A DNA stretch of 64,000 nucleotides from Rhizobium sp. 16-488-2b (GCF_017741815.1 NZ_JAGHMF010000023.1:1-64000); one strand, 5' to 3'; shown: positions 1 through 9,245, counted from the first letter of the stretch. Notes: generated by a model from the sequence alone, not told the origin. Numbers and translations are program-made.

Positions 1-5
1 GCAAG

Positions 6-28
6 CCCCTCCCCCTTGTGGGGAGGGG
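6..28. repeat. Short GC-rich palindrome at the window edge
   Basis: The arms CCCCTCCCC and GGGGAGGGG flank a 5-nt loop, and a further GGGGAGGGG-like stretch follows at about 30-40. It looks like the end of an intergenic palindromic element related to those at 2383 and 3821, cut by the start of the window. No gene is visible in bases 1-129. Confidence 0.5.
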
Positions 29-129
29 TTGGGGAGGGGTCTTTGGGCCGAATGCAGAGGGATCTTTTTCTCCAACCCAGAAACGCACCCCGCCTTGCAA
101 TCCCCCCATTTCCACGGAACAACTCCCGC

Positions 130-1119
130 ATGACCATCCCCAAGACGCACCCCTTCCCCTTCGACCCCACCTACGGCATGACGCTCGACACGCTGTGCGC
201 CATCGTCCCGCCCGAGGCGCCCCCAGGCTTCGACGCCTTCTGGCAAAAGCGCTACAAACGGGCGCTCACCATCGACCCGCAGCCGGCGCTTAAGCAAAGC
301 AACCTCACCCACCCCGCCTGGCAGGTGCTCGACATCACCTACACCTCGACGGATGACGTCACGATCGGCGGCTGGCTGCTCTTGCCGCGCGACGCGCCGG
401 TGCGGCGCGGGCTGGTGGTCGGCCATGGCTATGGCGGCCGCGATGCGCCGGATTTCGATCTGCCGGTGGAGCAGACCGCCATCCTCTTCCCCTGCGCGCG
501 CGGCATGTCGCGGAGCGCGCAGGCGCCGATCCCGCCCGATGCGCCCGGCCATGTGCTCCACAATATCGATAGCCCCGACGACTACGTCATCGGCGGTTGC
601 GTCGAGGATCTCTGGATCGCGGTCTCGACGCTGCAGGCGCTCTATCCATGGCTCGCAAACCGCATCGGCTATATCGGCGGCAGCTTCGGCGGCGGCCTGG
701 GCGCGTTGGCGATCCCCTTCGACAATCGCATCGATCGCGGCCACCTGATCGTCCCCACCTTCGGCGACCGTAAGCAGTGGCTCACGCTACCGACGGTCGG
801 CAGCGCCGATTCCGTGCAGACCTACCAGAAGACCCATCCCGACGTGCTCGACCATCTGCGCCTCTTCGACGCCGCGACATCAGCGACGCGCATCAAGGTG
901 CCGATGCTGGTGGCCGTCGCCCTCTTCGATCCGGCCGTCGCCCCGCCCTGCCAGTTCGCCGTGGCCAACGCGGTACCGCCGTTAAAATATAATGAAATCT
1001 TCATCCTCGACGCCGGACATTTCGACTATCCTGGAATGACGGAACAGAATTTTGCTCTGCGCGAAAAGCTGCGAGGTTTTTTGAAGCTTCATGAACCGGG
1101 AATATCTGCGCTGGCATAG
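130..1119 (+). CDS. Acetylxylan-esterase-like alpha/beta hydrolase
   Basis: A 329-residue cytoplasmic hydrolase resembling the AXE1/cephalosporin-C deacetylase group. The nucleophile serine lies in GGSFGGG, an oxyanion-type HGYGG loop lies upstream, and the probable acid and histidine lie in ALFDPAV and AGHFDYPG near the C-terminus, giving a full Ser-Asp-His triad. The frame stays open upstream (ATGs at 16 and 52), but that stretch runs into the intergenic palindrome, so the ATG at 130 is preferred; no clear ribosome site decides it. The 3' end overlaps the next hydrolase by 29 nt, which suggests one transcript. Deacetylation of plant-polymer fragments is inferred from the family; the substrate is unknown. 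Confidence 0.75.
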   Translation: MTIPKTHPFPFDPTYGMTLDTLCAIVPPEAPPGFDAFWQKRYKRALTIDPQPALKQSNLTHPAWQVLDITYTSTDDVTIGGWLLLPRDAPVRRGLVVGHGYGGRDAPDFDLPVEQTAILFPCARGMSRSAQAPIPPDAPGHVLHNIDSPDDYVIGGCVEDLWIAVSTLQALYPWLANRIGYIGGSFGGGLGALAIPFDNRIDRGHLIVPTFGDRKQWLTLPTVGSADSVQTYQKTHPDVLDHLRLFDAATSATRIKVPMLVAVALFDPAVAPPCQFAVANAVPPLKYNEIFILDAGHFDYPGMTEQNFALREKLRGFLKLHEPGISALA

Positions 1120-1819
1120 CCCGCGCCTGCATCGCGAGATGGAGCTGTTGGTGTTCGGCCATGCCGGCGCCAAGGTGTTGATGTTTCCGACGCGCGATGG
1201 CCGTTTCTGGGAGTATGAACGGATCGGCCTCGTCGCCAGCCTCGCCCACAAGCTCGAAGCCGGCCAGTTGCAGCTCTATTGCATAGAGGGTCTCGCCACG
1301 GAGACCTTCTACGGCTTCGACCGCCACCCGGCTGACCGCATCCATCGGCATCAGGCCTTCGAGGACTATATCCTCCACGAAGTCCTGCCGCTGATGGCCG
1401 CACGAAACGGGCACGACTGCACCATCGTGCATGGCTGCAGCCTCGGCGCCTTCCAGGCGGCCAGCCTCGTCTTCCGCCACCCGCATCTGTTCCGCAAGCT
1501 CGTCGCTTTCTCCGGGCGCTACGACCTGACGCTGAGGGTCGAAGCCTTCGGCGACTTGCTTGACGGCTATTACGACAACGCCGTCTATTTCCACACCCCA
1601 ACGCATTTCCTGCCGGGGCTCCATCACGGCTGGCAGCTGGACAAGCTGCGTGAGGTCGAGATCGTCATGACGATCGGCAATGCCGACCCCTTTCTCGACA
1701 ACAACCACTATCTGAGCCGGCTTCTGTCCGACAAGCAGGTCGGCCATCAGCTGCATGTCTGGGACGGCCGCGCCCACCGCGCCAGCGCCTGGCGCAAGAT
1801 GGCGGCACTCTACATCTGA
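1091..1819 (+). CDS. Esterase-family alpha/beta hydrolase
   Basis: A 242-residue protein of the esterase D-like alpha/beta-hydrolase group. The nucleophile elbow is GCSLGAF (serine near residue 117), a candidate acid lies in GNADPFLDNN and a candidate histidine in GRAHRASAW. No signal peptide is visible, so it is probably cytoplasmic. It starts inside the end of the preceding esterase gene, so the two are probably translationally coupled. Family membership is clear from the fold motifs, but no substrate can be assigned. Confidence 0.7.
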   Translation: MNREYLRWHSPRLHREMELLVFGHAGAKVLMFPTRDGRFWEYERIGLVASLAHKLEAGQLQLYCIEGLATETFYGFDRHPADRIHRHQAFEDYILHEVLPLMAARNGHDCTIVHGCSLGAFQAASLVFRHPHLFRKLVAFSGRYDLTLRVEAFGDLLDGYYDNAVYFHTPTHFLPGLHHGWQLDKLREVEIVMTIGNADPFLDNNHYLSRLLSDKQVGHQLHVWDGRAHRASAWRKMAALYI

Positions 1820-1931
1820 GCCGCCGAACGCCAGTAGGCGGCCAATAACGCCAAAGTCAAAACTCGTGAATTGTCATTGCCGGGACCGTGGCTAAAGGCT
1901 TCGAACAGTCATTCCTAAAGAAAGGTCTTTC

Positions 1932-2339
1932 ATGTTCGCTTCGATCCACGCCCTGCAGCCGGCCCTGCTCAGCCTGCTGCGCATCGTCTCCGCGCTCGTT
2001 CTCTTCAGCTACGGCACGCAGAAGATCCTGCATTTCCCGGCTGCCGAGCGCGTGCCCGATGTCGGGTCGATGTCCTGGATTGCCGGCCTGCTTGAACTGA
2101 CGCTCGGCTTCCTGGTGCTGATCGGCTTTCAGACCCGCGCCGCCGCCTTCGTCCTCTCCGGCCTGATGGCTTTCGCCTATTTCATCGGCCACGCGCCACG
2201 CGGCTTCTTCCCCGCCCAGAACGGCGGCGTCGCCGCCATCCTCTTCTGCTTCGTCTTCCTCTACATCGTCGCCGCCGGCGCCGGTCCGTTCAGCGTCGAT
2301 GCGATGATGAAGCGCAAGCAGGGTGCGGTTGCGGCTTGA
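1932..2339 (+). CDS. DoxX family membrane protein
   Basis: A 135-residue inner-membrane protein with four predicted transmembrane segments, a typical DoxX length. Recognisable features are LRIVSALVLFSYGTQKI in the first helix and the MSWIAGLLELTLGFLVLIGF segment in the second. An AAAGAAAGG ribosome site precedes the ATG. DoxX proteins are linked to redox balance or respiratory accessory roles in some bacteria, but the function here is unknown. A mosaic palindrome follows it, and a second DoxX-like gene lies at 51087. Confidence 0.8.
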   Translation: MFASIHALQPALLSLLRIVSALVLFSYGTQKILHFPAAERVPDVGSMSWIAGLLELTLGFLVLIGFQTRAAAFVLSGLMAFAYFIGHAPRGFFPAQNGGVAAILFCFVFLYIVAAGAGPFSVDAMMKRKQGAVAA

Positions 2340-2382
2340 TTGGTTGATGGGCTGGTGAGAAGCGGGCGGCGGAGCGGGGATA

Positions 2383-2530
2383 CCCCCCTCTGCCCTGCCG
2401 GGCATCTCCCCCACAAGTGGGGAGATTGGCTGGGCGCAGCCGCTCGTTCCACCTTCATTGTTTGGCGTAAACATCGCAACGAGTCGATCTCCCCCCTTGT
2501 GGGGGAGATGCCCGGCAGGGCAGAGGGGGG
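2383..2530. repeat. Mosaic intergenic palindrome, type A copy 1
   Basis: About 148 bp with long inverted arms. The outer arms read CCCCCCTCTGCCCTGCCGGG and its complement, and the inner arms carry ATCTCCCCC motifs around a central unpaired segment of about 60 bp. It lies between the convergent DoxX and oxidoreductase genes. The copy at 33760-33906 has the same outer and inner arms, but its centre differs. The layout fits rhizobial intergenic mosaic elements. Confidence 0.85.
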
Positions 2531-2572
2531 TGCCCCGCGGCACACCCCCTCCACCCAAGCCAAGCCCGAAAC

Positions 2573-3760
2573 TTACACCTTCACCCAGGCCCCATTGCGC
2601 TTCGACGACGCCACGCAGGCATCCACGAAGGCGACACCCTTCACGCCGTCATCCACTGTCGGGTACACCACGGCCTTGTCGACCGCCTTGCCCTTCTTAT
2701 GCGCGTTGATGGCATGCGCGGCTTCCGTGTAGATCGTCGCAAAAGCCTCGAGATAGCCTTCCGGGTGACCGGACGGGATGCGCGAGACGCGGGCGGCGGC
2801 GGCTCCGGAGCCGGCGCCGTTGCGGGTGATCAGGCGCTTCGGCTCGCCGAACGGCGTGAACCACAGATAGTTCGGATCGGCCTGCACCCATTCCAGACCA
2901 CCCTTGGTGCCGTAGACGCGGACCTTGAGGCCGTTCTCGTGGCCCGGAGCCACCTGGCTGCACCAGAGCATGCCCTTGGCCGGCTTTTCCGAGCCCTTGG
3001 CCTTGAAGCGCAGCATCACATGCGCGTTGTCGTCGAGACGGCGGCCTTCGACGAAGCTGTCGAGATCGGCGGCAAGGCTGTCGAGTTCGAGGCCGGAGAC
3101 GAAGGTGGCGAGGTTATAGGCATGCGTGCCGATATCGCCGGTGGAACCACCGGCACCCGATTGCGCCGGGTCGGTGCGCCACACCGCCTGCTTGGCGCCC
3201 TGCTGCTCGACGGCTTCGGTCAGCCAATCCTGCGGATATTCGGCCTGCACCAGGCGGATATCGCCGAGTTCGCCATTGGCGATCATCTCGCGCGCCTGGC
3301 GCACCATCGGATAGCCGGTGTAGTTGTGCGTGAGGATGAACAGCGCGCCGCTCTCGTCGGCCACCTTCTTCAGCTTCTTGGCGTCGGCGAGGTTCGAGGT
3401 CAGCGGCTTGTCGCAGATGACGTGGATGCCGCGACGCAGGAACTCCTTGGCGGCGTCATAGTGCACGTGGTTCGGCGTCACGATCGACACCGCCTCGATG
3501 CCGTTCTTCAGCTTCGCCTCGCGGATCGCCATCTCGCGATAGCTGGAATAGGTGCGGGTCGGATCGAGCCCGAGATCGGCGCCAGACGCCATCGCCTTTT
3601 CCGGCGTCGACGACAGCGCGCCCGCGATCAGCTCATACTGATCGTCGATACGGGCAGCGATGCGGTGCACCGCGCCAATGAAAGCGCCGGCGCCACCGCC
3701 GACCATGCCAAGACGGATGCGCGGTTCGCGCGTCTGCTGCGTTGATGCTTCGATTGTCAT
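2573..3760 (-). CDS. Gfo/Idh/MocA family oxidoreductase
   Basis: A 395-residue NAD(P)-dependent sugar or polyol dehydrogenase. The N-terminal Rossmann fold begins with the nucleotide-binding GMVGGGAGAFIG; the family EKP-like motif appears as CDKPL, and a catalytic-region histidine lies in GDIGTHAYN. The chosen ATG has GGAG six bases upstream; a TTG 12 nt further upstream is less likely. It lies downstream of, and in line with, the TIM-barrel gene at 3983-5035, the usual pairing in inositol and related sugar catabolism, so the pair probably acts on one pathway. The exact substrate cannot be read from sequence. Confidence 0.85.
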   Translation of the reverse strand: MTIEASTQQTREPRIRLGMVGGGAGAFIGAVHRIAARIDDQYELIAGALSSTPEKAMASGADLGLDPTRTYSSYREMAIREAKLKNGIEAVSIVTPNHVHYDAAKEFLRRGIHVICDKPLTSNLADAKKLKKVADESGALFILTHNYTGYPMVRQAREMIANGELGDIRLVQAEYPQDWLTEAVEQQGAKQAVWRTDPAQSGAGGSTGDIGTHAYNLATFVSGLELDSLAADLDSFVEGRRLDDNAHVMLRFKAKGSEKPAKGMLWCSQVAPGHENGLKVRVYGTKGGLEWVQADPNYLWFTPFGEPKRLITRNGAGSGAAAARVSRIPSGHPEGYLEAFATIYTEAAHAINAHKKGKAVDKAVVYPTVDDGVKGVAFVDACVASSKRNGAWVKV

Positions 3761-3820
3761 TGGTTTCTCCAAAATTGTGCTGTATTTGCGTGAGGGTCCG
3801 GTTTGGCGTTGTGCCGCGTG

Positions 3821-3945
3821 GCCCCCTCATCCGCCTGCCGGCACCTTCTCCCCGTTGGGGAGAAGAGACTCGGGGCAGGCCGCTCGCTCGACCTTCCCTT
3901 CTCCCCCACGGGGAGAAGGTGGCCCGAAGGGTCGGATGAGGGGGC
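3821..3945. repeat. Mosaic intergenic palindrome, type B copy 1
   Basis: About 125 bp. The outer arms GCCCCCTCATCCG and CGGATGAGGGGGC enclose two CTTCTCCCC/GGGGAGAAG hairpins. It lies between two co-directional genes (isomerase then oxidoreductase in the minus direction). Related copies lie at 17810 and 54153, with a rearranged one at 38687. Confidence 0.85.
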
Positions 3946-3982
3946 TGCACGGCACCACCTCTCCTACCAGACGAAACCCAGC

Positions 3983-5035
3983 TTAAATCCCCAGCATCCG
4001 CCGATTGGCCGCCTGGTCCGTACCGCTACCCGCGAAGTCGTCGAAGGCCTTCTCCGTCACGCGGATGATGTGCGACTTGACGAACTCGGCACCCTCGCGC
4101 GCGCCGTCTTCCGGATGCTTCAGCGCGCATTCCCATTCGACCACAGCCCAGCCATCGAAGTTGTTGGCCGTCATCTTCGAGAACACCGCACCGAAATCGA
4201 CCTGGCCGTCGCCCAGCGAGCGGAAGCGGCCAGCGCGTTCGACCCAGCCCTGGTAACCGCCATAGACGCCCTGGCGACCCGTCGGGTTGAACTCGGCGTC
4301 CTTGACGTGGAACATCTTGATCCGGTCTTTGTAGATGTCGATGTTGTCGAGGTAATCCAGGTACTGCAGCACGTAGTGCGAGGGATCGTAGAGCATGTTG
4401 GCGCGCGGGTGGTTCTTCACGCGCTCGAGAAACATCTCGAAGGTGACGCCGTCATGCAGGTCTTCGCCGGGATGGATCTCGTAGCAGATGTCGACGCCGT
4501 TTTCGTCGGCGTGGTTCAGGATCGGCGTCCAGCGCTTGGCAAGTTCGTCGAAGGCGGTTTCGACGAGGCCGGCCGGGCGCTGCGGCCACGGATAGATGAA
4601 CGGCCAGGCAAGCGCGCCGGAGAAGGTCGCATGCGCCTTGATGCCGAGATGCTTGGACGCCGTCAGCGCCATCTTCACCTGCTCGACGGCCCATTCCTGG
4701 CGCGCCTTCGGGTTGCCGCGCACTTCGGGTGCGGCGAAACCATCGAAGGCTTCGTCATAGGCCGGGTGCACGGCGACCAGCTGGCCCTGAAGATGGGTGG
4801 AGAGCTCGGTGATCTCGACGCCGTTCTGGCGCGCAACACCGGCGAACTCGTCGCAATAATCCTTGGATGATGCAGCCTTCTTGAGGTCGATCAGCTGGCC
4901 CGCCCAGGTCGGAACCTGCACGCCCTTGTAGCCGATATCGGCTGCCCACTTGGTGATCGAATCCCACGAATTGAAAGGTGCGGCATCGCCCGCGAACTGC
5001 CCGAGGAACAAGCCTGGGCCCTTGATCGTTTTCAT
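3983..5035 (-). CDS. TIM-barrel sugar phosphate isomerase/epimerase
   Basis: A 350-residue protein of the xylose-isomerase-like TIM-barrel superfamily. Metal-ligand type motifs are visible as CYEIHPGEDLHDG, MLYDPSHYVLQ and KMFHVKDAEF, with a late glutamate in WAVVEWECAL. The ATG has a perfect GGAGG ribosome site 8 bases upstream; the open frame continues far upstream but with no support. A LacI-type palindrome (GTAAACGTTT) lies about 25 nt before the start. With the oxidoreductase downstream it probably forms a short catabolic operon. It may be an inosose- or keto-sugar isomerase; that is inference from context. Confidence 0.85.
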   Translation of the reverse strand: MKTIKGPGLFLGQFAGDAAPFNSWDSITKWAADIGYKGVQVPTWAGQLIDLKKAASSKDYCDEFAGVARQNGVEITELSTHLQGQLVAVHPAYDEAFDGFAAPEVRGNPKARQEWAVEQVKMALTASKHLGIKAHATFSGALAWPFIYPWPQRPAGLVETAFDELAKRWTPILNHADENGVDICYEIHPGEDLHDGVTFEMFLERVKNHPRANMLYDPSHYVLQYLDYLDNIDIYKDRIKMFHVKDAEFNPTGRQGVYGGYQGWVERAGRFRSLGDGQVDFGAVFSKMTANNFDGWAVVEWECALKHPEDGAREGAEFVKSHIIRVTEKAFDDFAGSGTDQAANRRMLGI

Positions 5036-5059
5036 GTCAATTCCTCCCTGAATGATGAC

Positions 5060-5073
5060 CGTAAACGTTTCTG
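5060..5073. promoter_or_regulatory. Candidate LacI-family operator before the isomerase gene
   Basis: GTAAACGTTT contains the perfect palindrome AAACGTTT with the central CG typical of LacI-family sites. Nine of ten core bases match the GTAAACCTTT core of the operators at 10809-10843. Its place just upstream of the isomerase start suits a repressor site. Confidence 0.5.
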
Positions 5074-5090
5074 GTGTAGTTCTAGCACTT

Positions 5091-5131
5091 GATTTGCACT
5101 CTGCAAGCCGATTTTGGCGAGAATGCAAATC
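5091..5131. repeat. Inverted repeat between divergent genes
   Basis: GATTTGCA (5091-5098) and its exact complement TGCAAATC (5124-5131) are separated by 25 nt in the divergent spacer between the isomerase and cyclase genes. It could be a regulator site or chance. Confidence 0.35.
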
Positions 5132-5303
5132 CTGCCCCGATGGGCGGAAATGGACGGTTGCGACTAAACCATGTCGGGCACCTAGCCGCAAGACGTACGT
5201 ACCGCATTTCTTGGCGCTTACGTCGTGAGAGCCCATGCGGCAGCGCATCTTTGTGGACTTCCCGCCACCGCGTGCTACTCTTGGTCGACCAGGAGGGTGG
5301 TCC

Positions 5304-7094
5304 ATGACGCGGCGGCTGGCAGCAATCTTGGATGCGGATGTTGTCGGCTTCTCCCGGCTGATGGGCCTCGACGAAGCGGGGACGTTTGCGGCGCTGAAAC
5401 GCCACAACACCGAGACCATCGTCCCCACCATCACCAGGCATCGCGGACATGTCGTGAAGTTCGTCGGAGACGGCACGCTGGCGGAGTTTTCCAGCGTGGT
5501 CGACGCGTTGCGCTGCGCGATGGAGATCCAACAGGCCATTCTCGCCGGCAATTATGATGTCGTGCCCGACCGCCGGATGATCTGGCGGATCGGCATCCAT
5601 GTCGGCGACGTCCTCAACGAGGATGGCGATATCTTCGGCGAGAGCGTCAACATCGCCGCGCGGCTGCAGGCGCTGGCGCCGGCCGGCGGCATCTGCCTGT
5701 CGCAGCAGGTGCGCGATCAGATCGGCACGGCGCTCGATTTCGAGGCCACCGACTTCGGCAATCGCAAGCTGAAGAACATCGAGCAGACCGTCCGGGTATG
5801 GCGCTGGTTTCCGCCGGGCAGCCAGACGGACGGTCTCGACGAAGAAATCCCGGACCGGGCGATCCCGAGCCAGCCGCCTGAGCGCAAGCGCCCGTCGATC
5901 GCCGTACTTCCCTTTGCCAACATGTCGAGCATCGAGGGGCAGGAGCATTTTTCCGATGGTTTCACCGACGAGCTGATCGCCACCCTGGCGCGCTGCCGCT
6001 GGCTGCTGGTCGCCGCCCGCAATTCTTCCTTCAGTTTCAAGGGCCGCGCCGTCGATGCCCGACGCGTCGCCGAGGATCTCGGCGTCAAATACGTGCTCGA
6101 AGGCAGCGTCCGCCGCTCCGACACGCGCATCCGCATCACCGCGCAGCTCCTGGATGGAAGCGAGGGCACGCTGCTCTGGGCTGAACGCTATGACCGCATG
6201 CTGGCTGATATCTTCGACCTCCAGGACGAGATCGCCTCCGAGATCACCGGAACCATCGAGCCCGAATTGAGCGCCATCGAATTCGCGGCGCTGCGCGGCC
6301 GCTCGATCGTCGACATGACCGCCTGGGAGATTTATCTGAAGGGCCTCTGGCATCTCTACCGCTTCACCATCGACGAATTGAACACGGCCAAACAGCTGTT
6401 CGAGCAGGCGATCGCCATCGATCCGAGTTTCGCGCAGGCGCAGGCGCGGCTCGCCTACGTCCACATCCAGCTCGGCTGGTACGGCTCGCTCGAGGAGCGT
6501 TCCGGGCGCATATGCGAGGCGATCGAGCTTGCCGAACGGGCGATCACGCTCGATCAGAAGGAGCCCGCCGCGCATCTGGCGCTCGGCCGGGCGCTTGCGC
6601 TCGACGGCGCCACGGAGGCAGGGATCGCCCATCTCCGCCATGCGGTGAAACTGGACCACAGCTTTGCCCAGGCGCATTTCGCGCTCGGCCAGGCGCTCTG
6701 CTACGCCGATCGGCCGCAGGAGGGCATGCCCGAATTCAGCGAAGCCTTTCGTCTCAGTCCGCGCGACCCGCATCTCTGGACCTTTCACAGCATGATGGCC
6801 TTCGCGAACTACCAGATGGACAAGCTCGACGAGGCGGCCGACGCCGCCCGCGCATCGATGCGCTCGCCGAACGTCACCTTCTGGCCGGCGATGGCGCTGG
6901 TGGCGATCCAGGGACGGCAGGGCAAGATCGAGGAGGCGCGCCGGACGATCGACGAGCTCTACAATTTTCGACCGGGCATGACGCTTGATGATGCCAGGCG
7001 TGAATTCTACTTCGGCCTCAAGCCGGCGATGAGCGAAACCTTCATCGAGCGCTTTGTCGGCGATCTCGCCAAGGCAGGCTTGCCGCCACAATGA
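5304..7094 (+). CDS. Class III adenylate/guanylate cyclase with TolB-like and TPR regions
   Basis: A 596-residue protein. Residues about 5-170 form a class III nucleotide cyclase domain with the metal aspartates visible as D12 (ADVVGFS) and D56 (VGDGT), and a GDIFGESVNIAARL segment. Residues about 195-320 resemble the TolB/FlgO-like domain (IAVLPFANMSS, YVLEGSVRR, RITAQLLD). The rest contains tetratricopeptide-like repeats (SFAQAQARLAYVHIQLGWYG, AHLALGRALA). AGGAGGG lies 6 bases before the ATG. It probably makes cAMP under control of the C-terminal protein-interaction region; no transmembrane segment is evident. This architecture is common and often multicopy in Rhizobiaceae. Confidence 0.88.
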   Translation: MTRRLAAILDADVVGFSRLMGLDEAGTFAALKRHNTETIVPTITRHRGHVVKFVGDGTLAEFSSVVDALRCAMEIQQAILAGNYDVVPDRRMIWRIGIHVGDVLNEDGDIFGESVNIAARLQALAPAGGICLSQQVRDQIGTALDFEATDFGNRKLKNIEQTVRVWRWFPPGSQTDGLDEEIPDRAIPSQPPERKRPSIAVLPFANMSSIEGQEHFSDGFTDELIATLARCRWLLVAARNSSFSFKGRAVDARRVAEDLGVKYVLEGSVRRSDTRIRITAQLLDGSEGTLLWAERYDRMLADIFDLQDEIASEITGTIEPELSAIEFAALRGRSIVDMTAWEIYLKGLWHLYRFTIDELNTAKQLFEQAIAIDPSFAQAQARLAYVHIQLGWYGSLEERSGRICEAIELAERAITLDQKEPAAHLALGRALALDGATEAGIAHLRHAVKLDHSFAQAHFALGQALCYADRPQEGMPEFSEAFRLSPRDPHLWTFHSMMAFANYQMDKLDEAADAARASMRSPNVTFWPAMALVAIQGRQGKIEEARRTIDELYNFRPGMTLDDARREFYFGLKPAMSETFIERFVGDLAKAGLPPQ

Positions 7095-7098
7095 AAGA

Positions 7099-7120
7099 CG
7101 CCCGCCCTTTCGAGCGGGCG
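7099..7120. terminator. Hairpin between convergent genes
   Basis: CGCCCGC and GCGGGCG arms with an 8-nt loop lie between the convergent cyclase and binding-protein genes, placed to end both transcripts. No long T-run follows. Confidence 0.6.
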
Positions 7121-7137
7121 CCTCGTATTCACAAGGA

Positions 7138-8085
7138 TCAGAACGGCGAATCCGGGAAGTAGAAGTCCTTGGCGTTGTCCTTCGTCACCAGCGTGGCGTC
7201 GAGGATGTAGGTGCCGCGAACCGGCACCTGGTCGTAAAGCGACGCGGCCGTCAGTTCCATCGCGGTGCCAACCATTGCCGGCGGATAGAGAACGTCGACC
7301 GGGATCATCTTGTCTCCGTCCATGACCTTCTTGACCATGTCCTTGGAGCCGGCGCCGGCCACGACATACTTGATGTCGGTGCGCTTGGCCTGCTCGATTG
7401 CCTGCAGTACGCCGACGGCCATGTCGTCGTCCTGGCACCAGACCACGTCGATCTTCGGGTACTTGGTGAGATAGTCCTGCATCACCTTGAAGGCGTCATC
7501 GCGGTTCCAGTTGCCGAACTGGCGGTCGAGAACCTTGACGTTGGAGCCGGCGATGCCCTTGTCGAAGCCGTCCTGGCGCTGCTGGTCGATCGGGATCGGC
7601 AGGCCGCGAATGACGACGACCTGTGCGTCCGGCGTGGTTTCCTTGATGTACTTGCCGGCGACTTCGCCAAGCGCCGGGTTGTTGCCGGCGATGTAGATGT
7701 CACGCACGCTGTCGTCGTTGGTGCTCGGCGCACGGTCGACCAGCGCCACGAAGGTGCCCTTGTCCTTGACTTCCTTGATGGCGTTGACGAGCGGATCCGG
7801 ATCGGACGGCAGGATGACCAGCGCGTCCATGCCCTGCGTCGCCAGATCCTGCACCGCGTTTGCCTGGCTTGCGGCATCCGGCGAGGTCTTGACGATGACG
7901 GTGAGGTCAGGGTGCTCGGCCATCAGCAGCTTGGCGACGCGCTCGGCATGGAACACCACGCCGGAGGTCCAGCCGTGGTCGGCCGCCGGGATCGATACGC
8001 CGATGGTCTTCTTGTCCGCCGAGTGAGCGACGCCGGCGAGCAGCGCCGCCGTCACGACCGCCAAACTGAATAGTGTCTTACGCAT
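7138..8085 (-). CDS. Sugar ABC transporter substrate-binding protein (CUT2 type)
   Basis: A 315-residue periplasmic protein. The N-terminus MRKTLFSLAVVTAALLAGVAHSA is cut here for length only in description: it is a classic signal peptide with cleavage near residue 22. The mature part matches the ribose-binding (Peripla_BP_4) class, with ALVILPSDPDPL, NAVQDLATQG and VVWCQDDDMAVGVL motifs. It is the last gene of the ATPase-permease-binding protein cluster, 77 nt after the permease. The ligand is probably a pentose or polyol, inferred from neighbouring catabolic genes; it could also be a branched or cyclic sugar alcohol. Confidence 0.88.
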   Translation of the reverse strand: MRKTLFSLAVVTAALLAGVAHSADKKTIGVSIPAADHGWTSGVVFHAERVAKLLMAEHPDLTVIVKTSPDAASQANAVQDLATQGMDALVILPSDPDPLVNAIKEVKDKGTFVALVDRAPSTNDDSVRDIYIAGNNPALGEVAGKYIKETTPDAQVVVIRGLPIPIDQQRQDGFDKGIAGSNVKVLDRQFGNWNRDDAFKVMQDYLTKYPKIDVVWCQDDDMAVGVLQAIEQAKRTDIKYVVAGAGSKDMVKKVMDGDKMIPVDVLYPPAMVGTAMELTAASLYDQVPVRGTYILDATLVTKDNAKDFYFPDSPF

Positions 8086-8162
8086 GTCTGTCTTCCTCCC
8101 ATTAAACCCCAGGGCTTGCGAACCTTGAGACCGGGCGCCCCGCCGACCCGGCCAATCCCTTG

Positions 8163-9164
8163 CTACCTGCGCGCCAGCGACCGCTGCACGAGCATGGCGA
8201 TGATGATGATCGAGCCCTGGATGGCGCCGATCAGATATTCCGAGATGAAGTTCGAGAGCAGCATGATGTTGCCGACGAGCTCGAGAATGAAGGCGCCGCA
8301 GATCGTGCCCCAAACGCGCCCTGCCCCGCCCTTCAGCGCCGTGCCGCCGACGACGACCGCGGTGATCGCCTGCAGCTCCCACAGGATGCCCGTTGTCGCC
8401 GATGTCGAGCCGAGACGCGGCACGTAGAGCAGCACGGCGATTGCCACGCACAGCCCCTGAATGACGAAGGCGATGGTGCGCACCTTGTTGACGGCGATGC
8501 CGGAATAGCGCGCCACGTCGCGGTTCGAGCCGACGGCCGTGACATGCCGGCCATAGCGCGTGCGATAGAGAATGAAGGCGGCGACCGCGGTGACCGCGAG
8601 GATGACGATGATAGGCACCGGTACACCGGCGATCGAACCGAAATAGACCGGGCGATAGAGCGACTGCTGCTCGGCGGAGCGCAACGTGATCGCGCCGCCC
8701 TGTGAGAGCCAGGTCGTCAGGCCGCGATAGATGCCCATGGTGCCGAGCGTGGCGATGAACGGCTCGATCTTGCCAACCGTGGTGATCAGCCCGTTCGCCA
8801 GACCGCAGAGCGCGCCGGCGACGATGGTGAAGACGACGGCGACAACAAGCATCAAGGCCGGATCGGCAATGAGGCCGGAATTCATCAACAGGATCATCAG
8901 GCTGGCGACGAAGGCGACCATCGACCCGACAGAGAGATCGAGATCCCCCGACGAGATGACGAAGGTGGCGCCGACGGCGATGATGGCGATGAAGGCGCTG
9001 CGGGTCGCGACATTGGCGAGGTTGGTGATGCCGATGAAATTCGGATTGACCAGCGCGCCGACGACCAGCAACAGCGCAAGCGCCGCGAACGGCGCAACCG
9101 CCCTGAGATCGATATCCCGCCAGGAACGCCGTCTGATCTGACTGGTCTCGTCGTTCGCACTCAT
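8163..9164 (-). CDS. Sugar ABC transporter permease (RbsC/CUT2 type)
   Basis: A 333-residue inner-membrane permease with eight to ten hydrophobic segments. The family-typical GATFVISSGDLDLSVGS region and the LGTMGIYRGLT segment are present. Two in-frame ATGs exist: 9176 lies directly against GGGAGG (too close), and 9164 is spaced 12 bases from it, so 9164 is chosen with moderate certainty. It works with the ATPase upstream and the binding protein downstream as one importer. Confidence 0.87.
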   Translation of the reverse strand: MSANDETSQIRRRSWRDIDLRAVAPFAALALLLVVGALVNPNFIGITNLANVATRSAFIAIIAVGATFVISSGDLDLSVGSMVAFVASLMILLMNSGLIADPALMLVVAVVFTIVAGALCGLANGLITTVGKIEPFIATLGTMGIYRGLTTWLSQGGAITLRSAEQQSLYRPVYFGSIAGVPVPIIVILAVTAVAAFILYRTRYGRHVTAVGSNRDVARYSGIAVNKVRTIAFVIQGLCVAIAVLLYVPRLGSTSATTGILWELQAITAVVVGGTALKGGAGRVWGTICGAFILELVGNIMLLSNFISEYLIGAIQGSIIIIAMLVQRSLARR

Positions 9165-9245
9165 ATCCAAAGCCATCCTCCCGTCATGCCTGCAGGCATT
9201 TTGTCTCTTGATCCGCCGCGTCGGCGGTTATTTCTTGCGACCGCC

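Noticed and set aside
2383-2530. CRISPR-like array
   Set aside because: The repeats are inverted arms of one palindromic element, not regularly spaced direct repeats, and no cas genes are present.
5036-5551. Upstream extension of the isomerase open frame
   Set aside because: The perfect GGAGG site and family start at 5035 make the longer form unnecessary; the extension overlaps the divergent cyclase gene.
5082-7091. 669-codon antisense frame over the cyclase
   Set aside because: The sense strand encodes cyclase, TolB-like and TPR motifs; the antisense frame has no start signal or domain.
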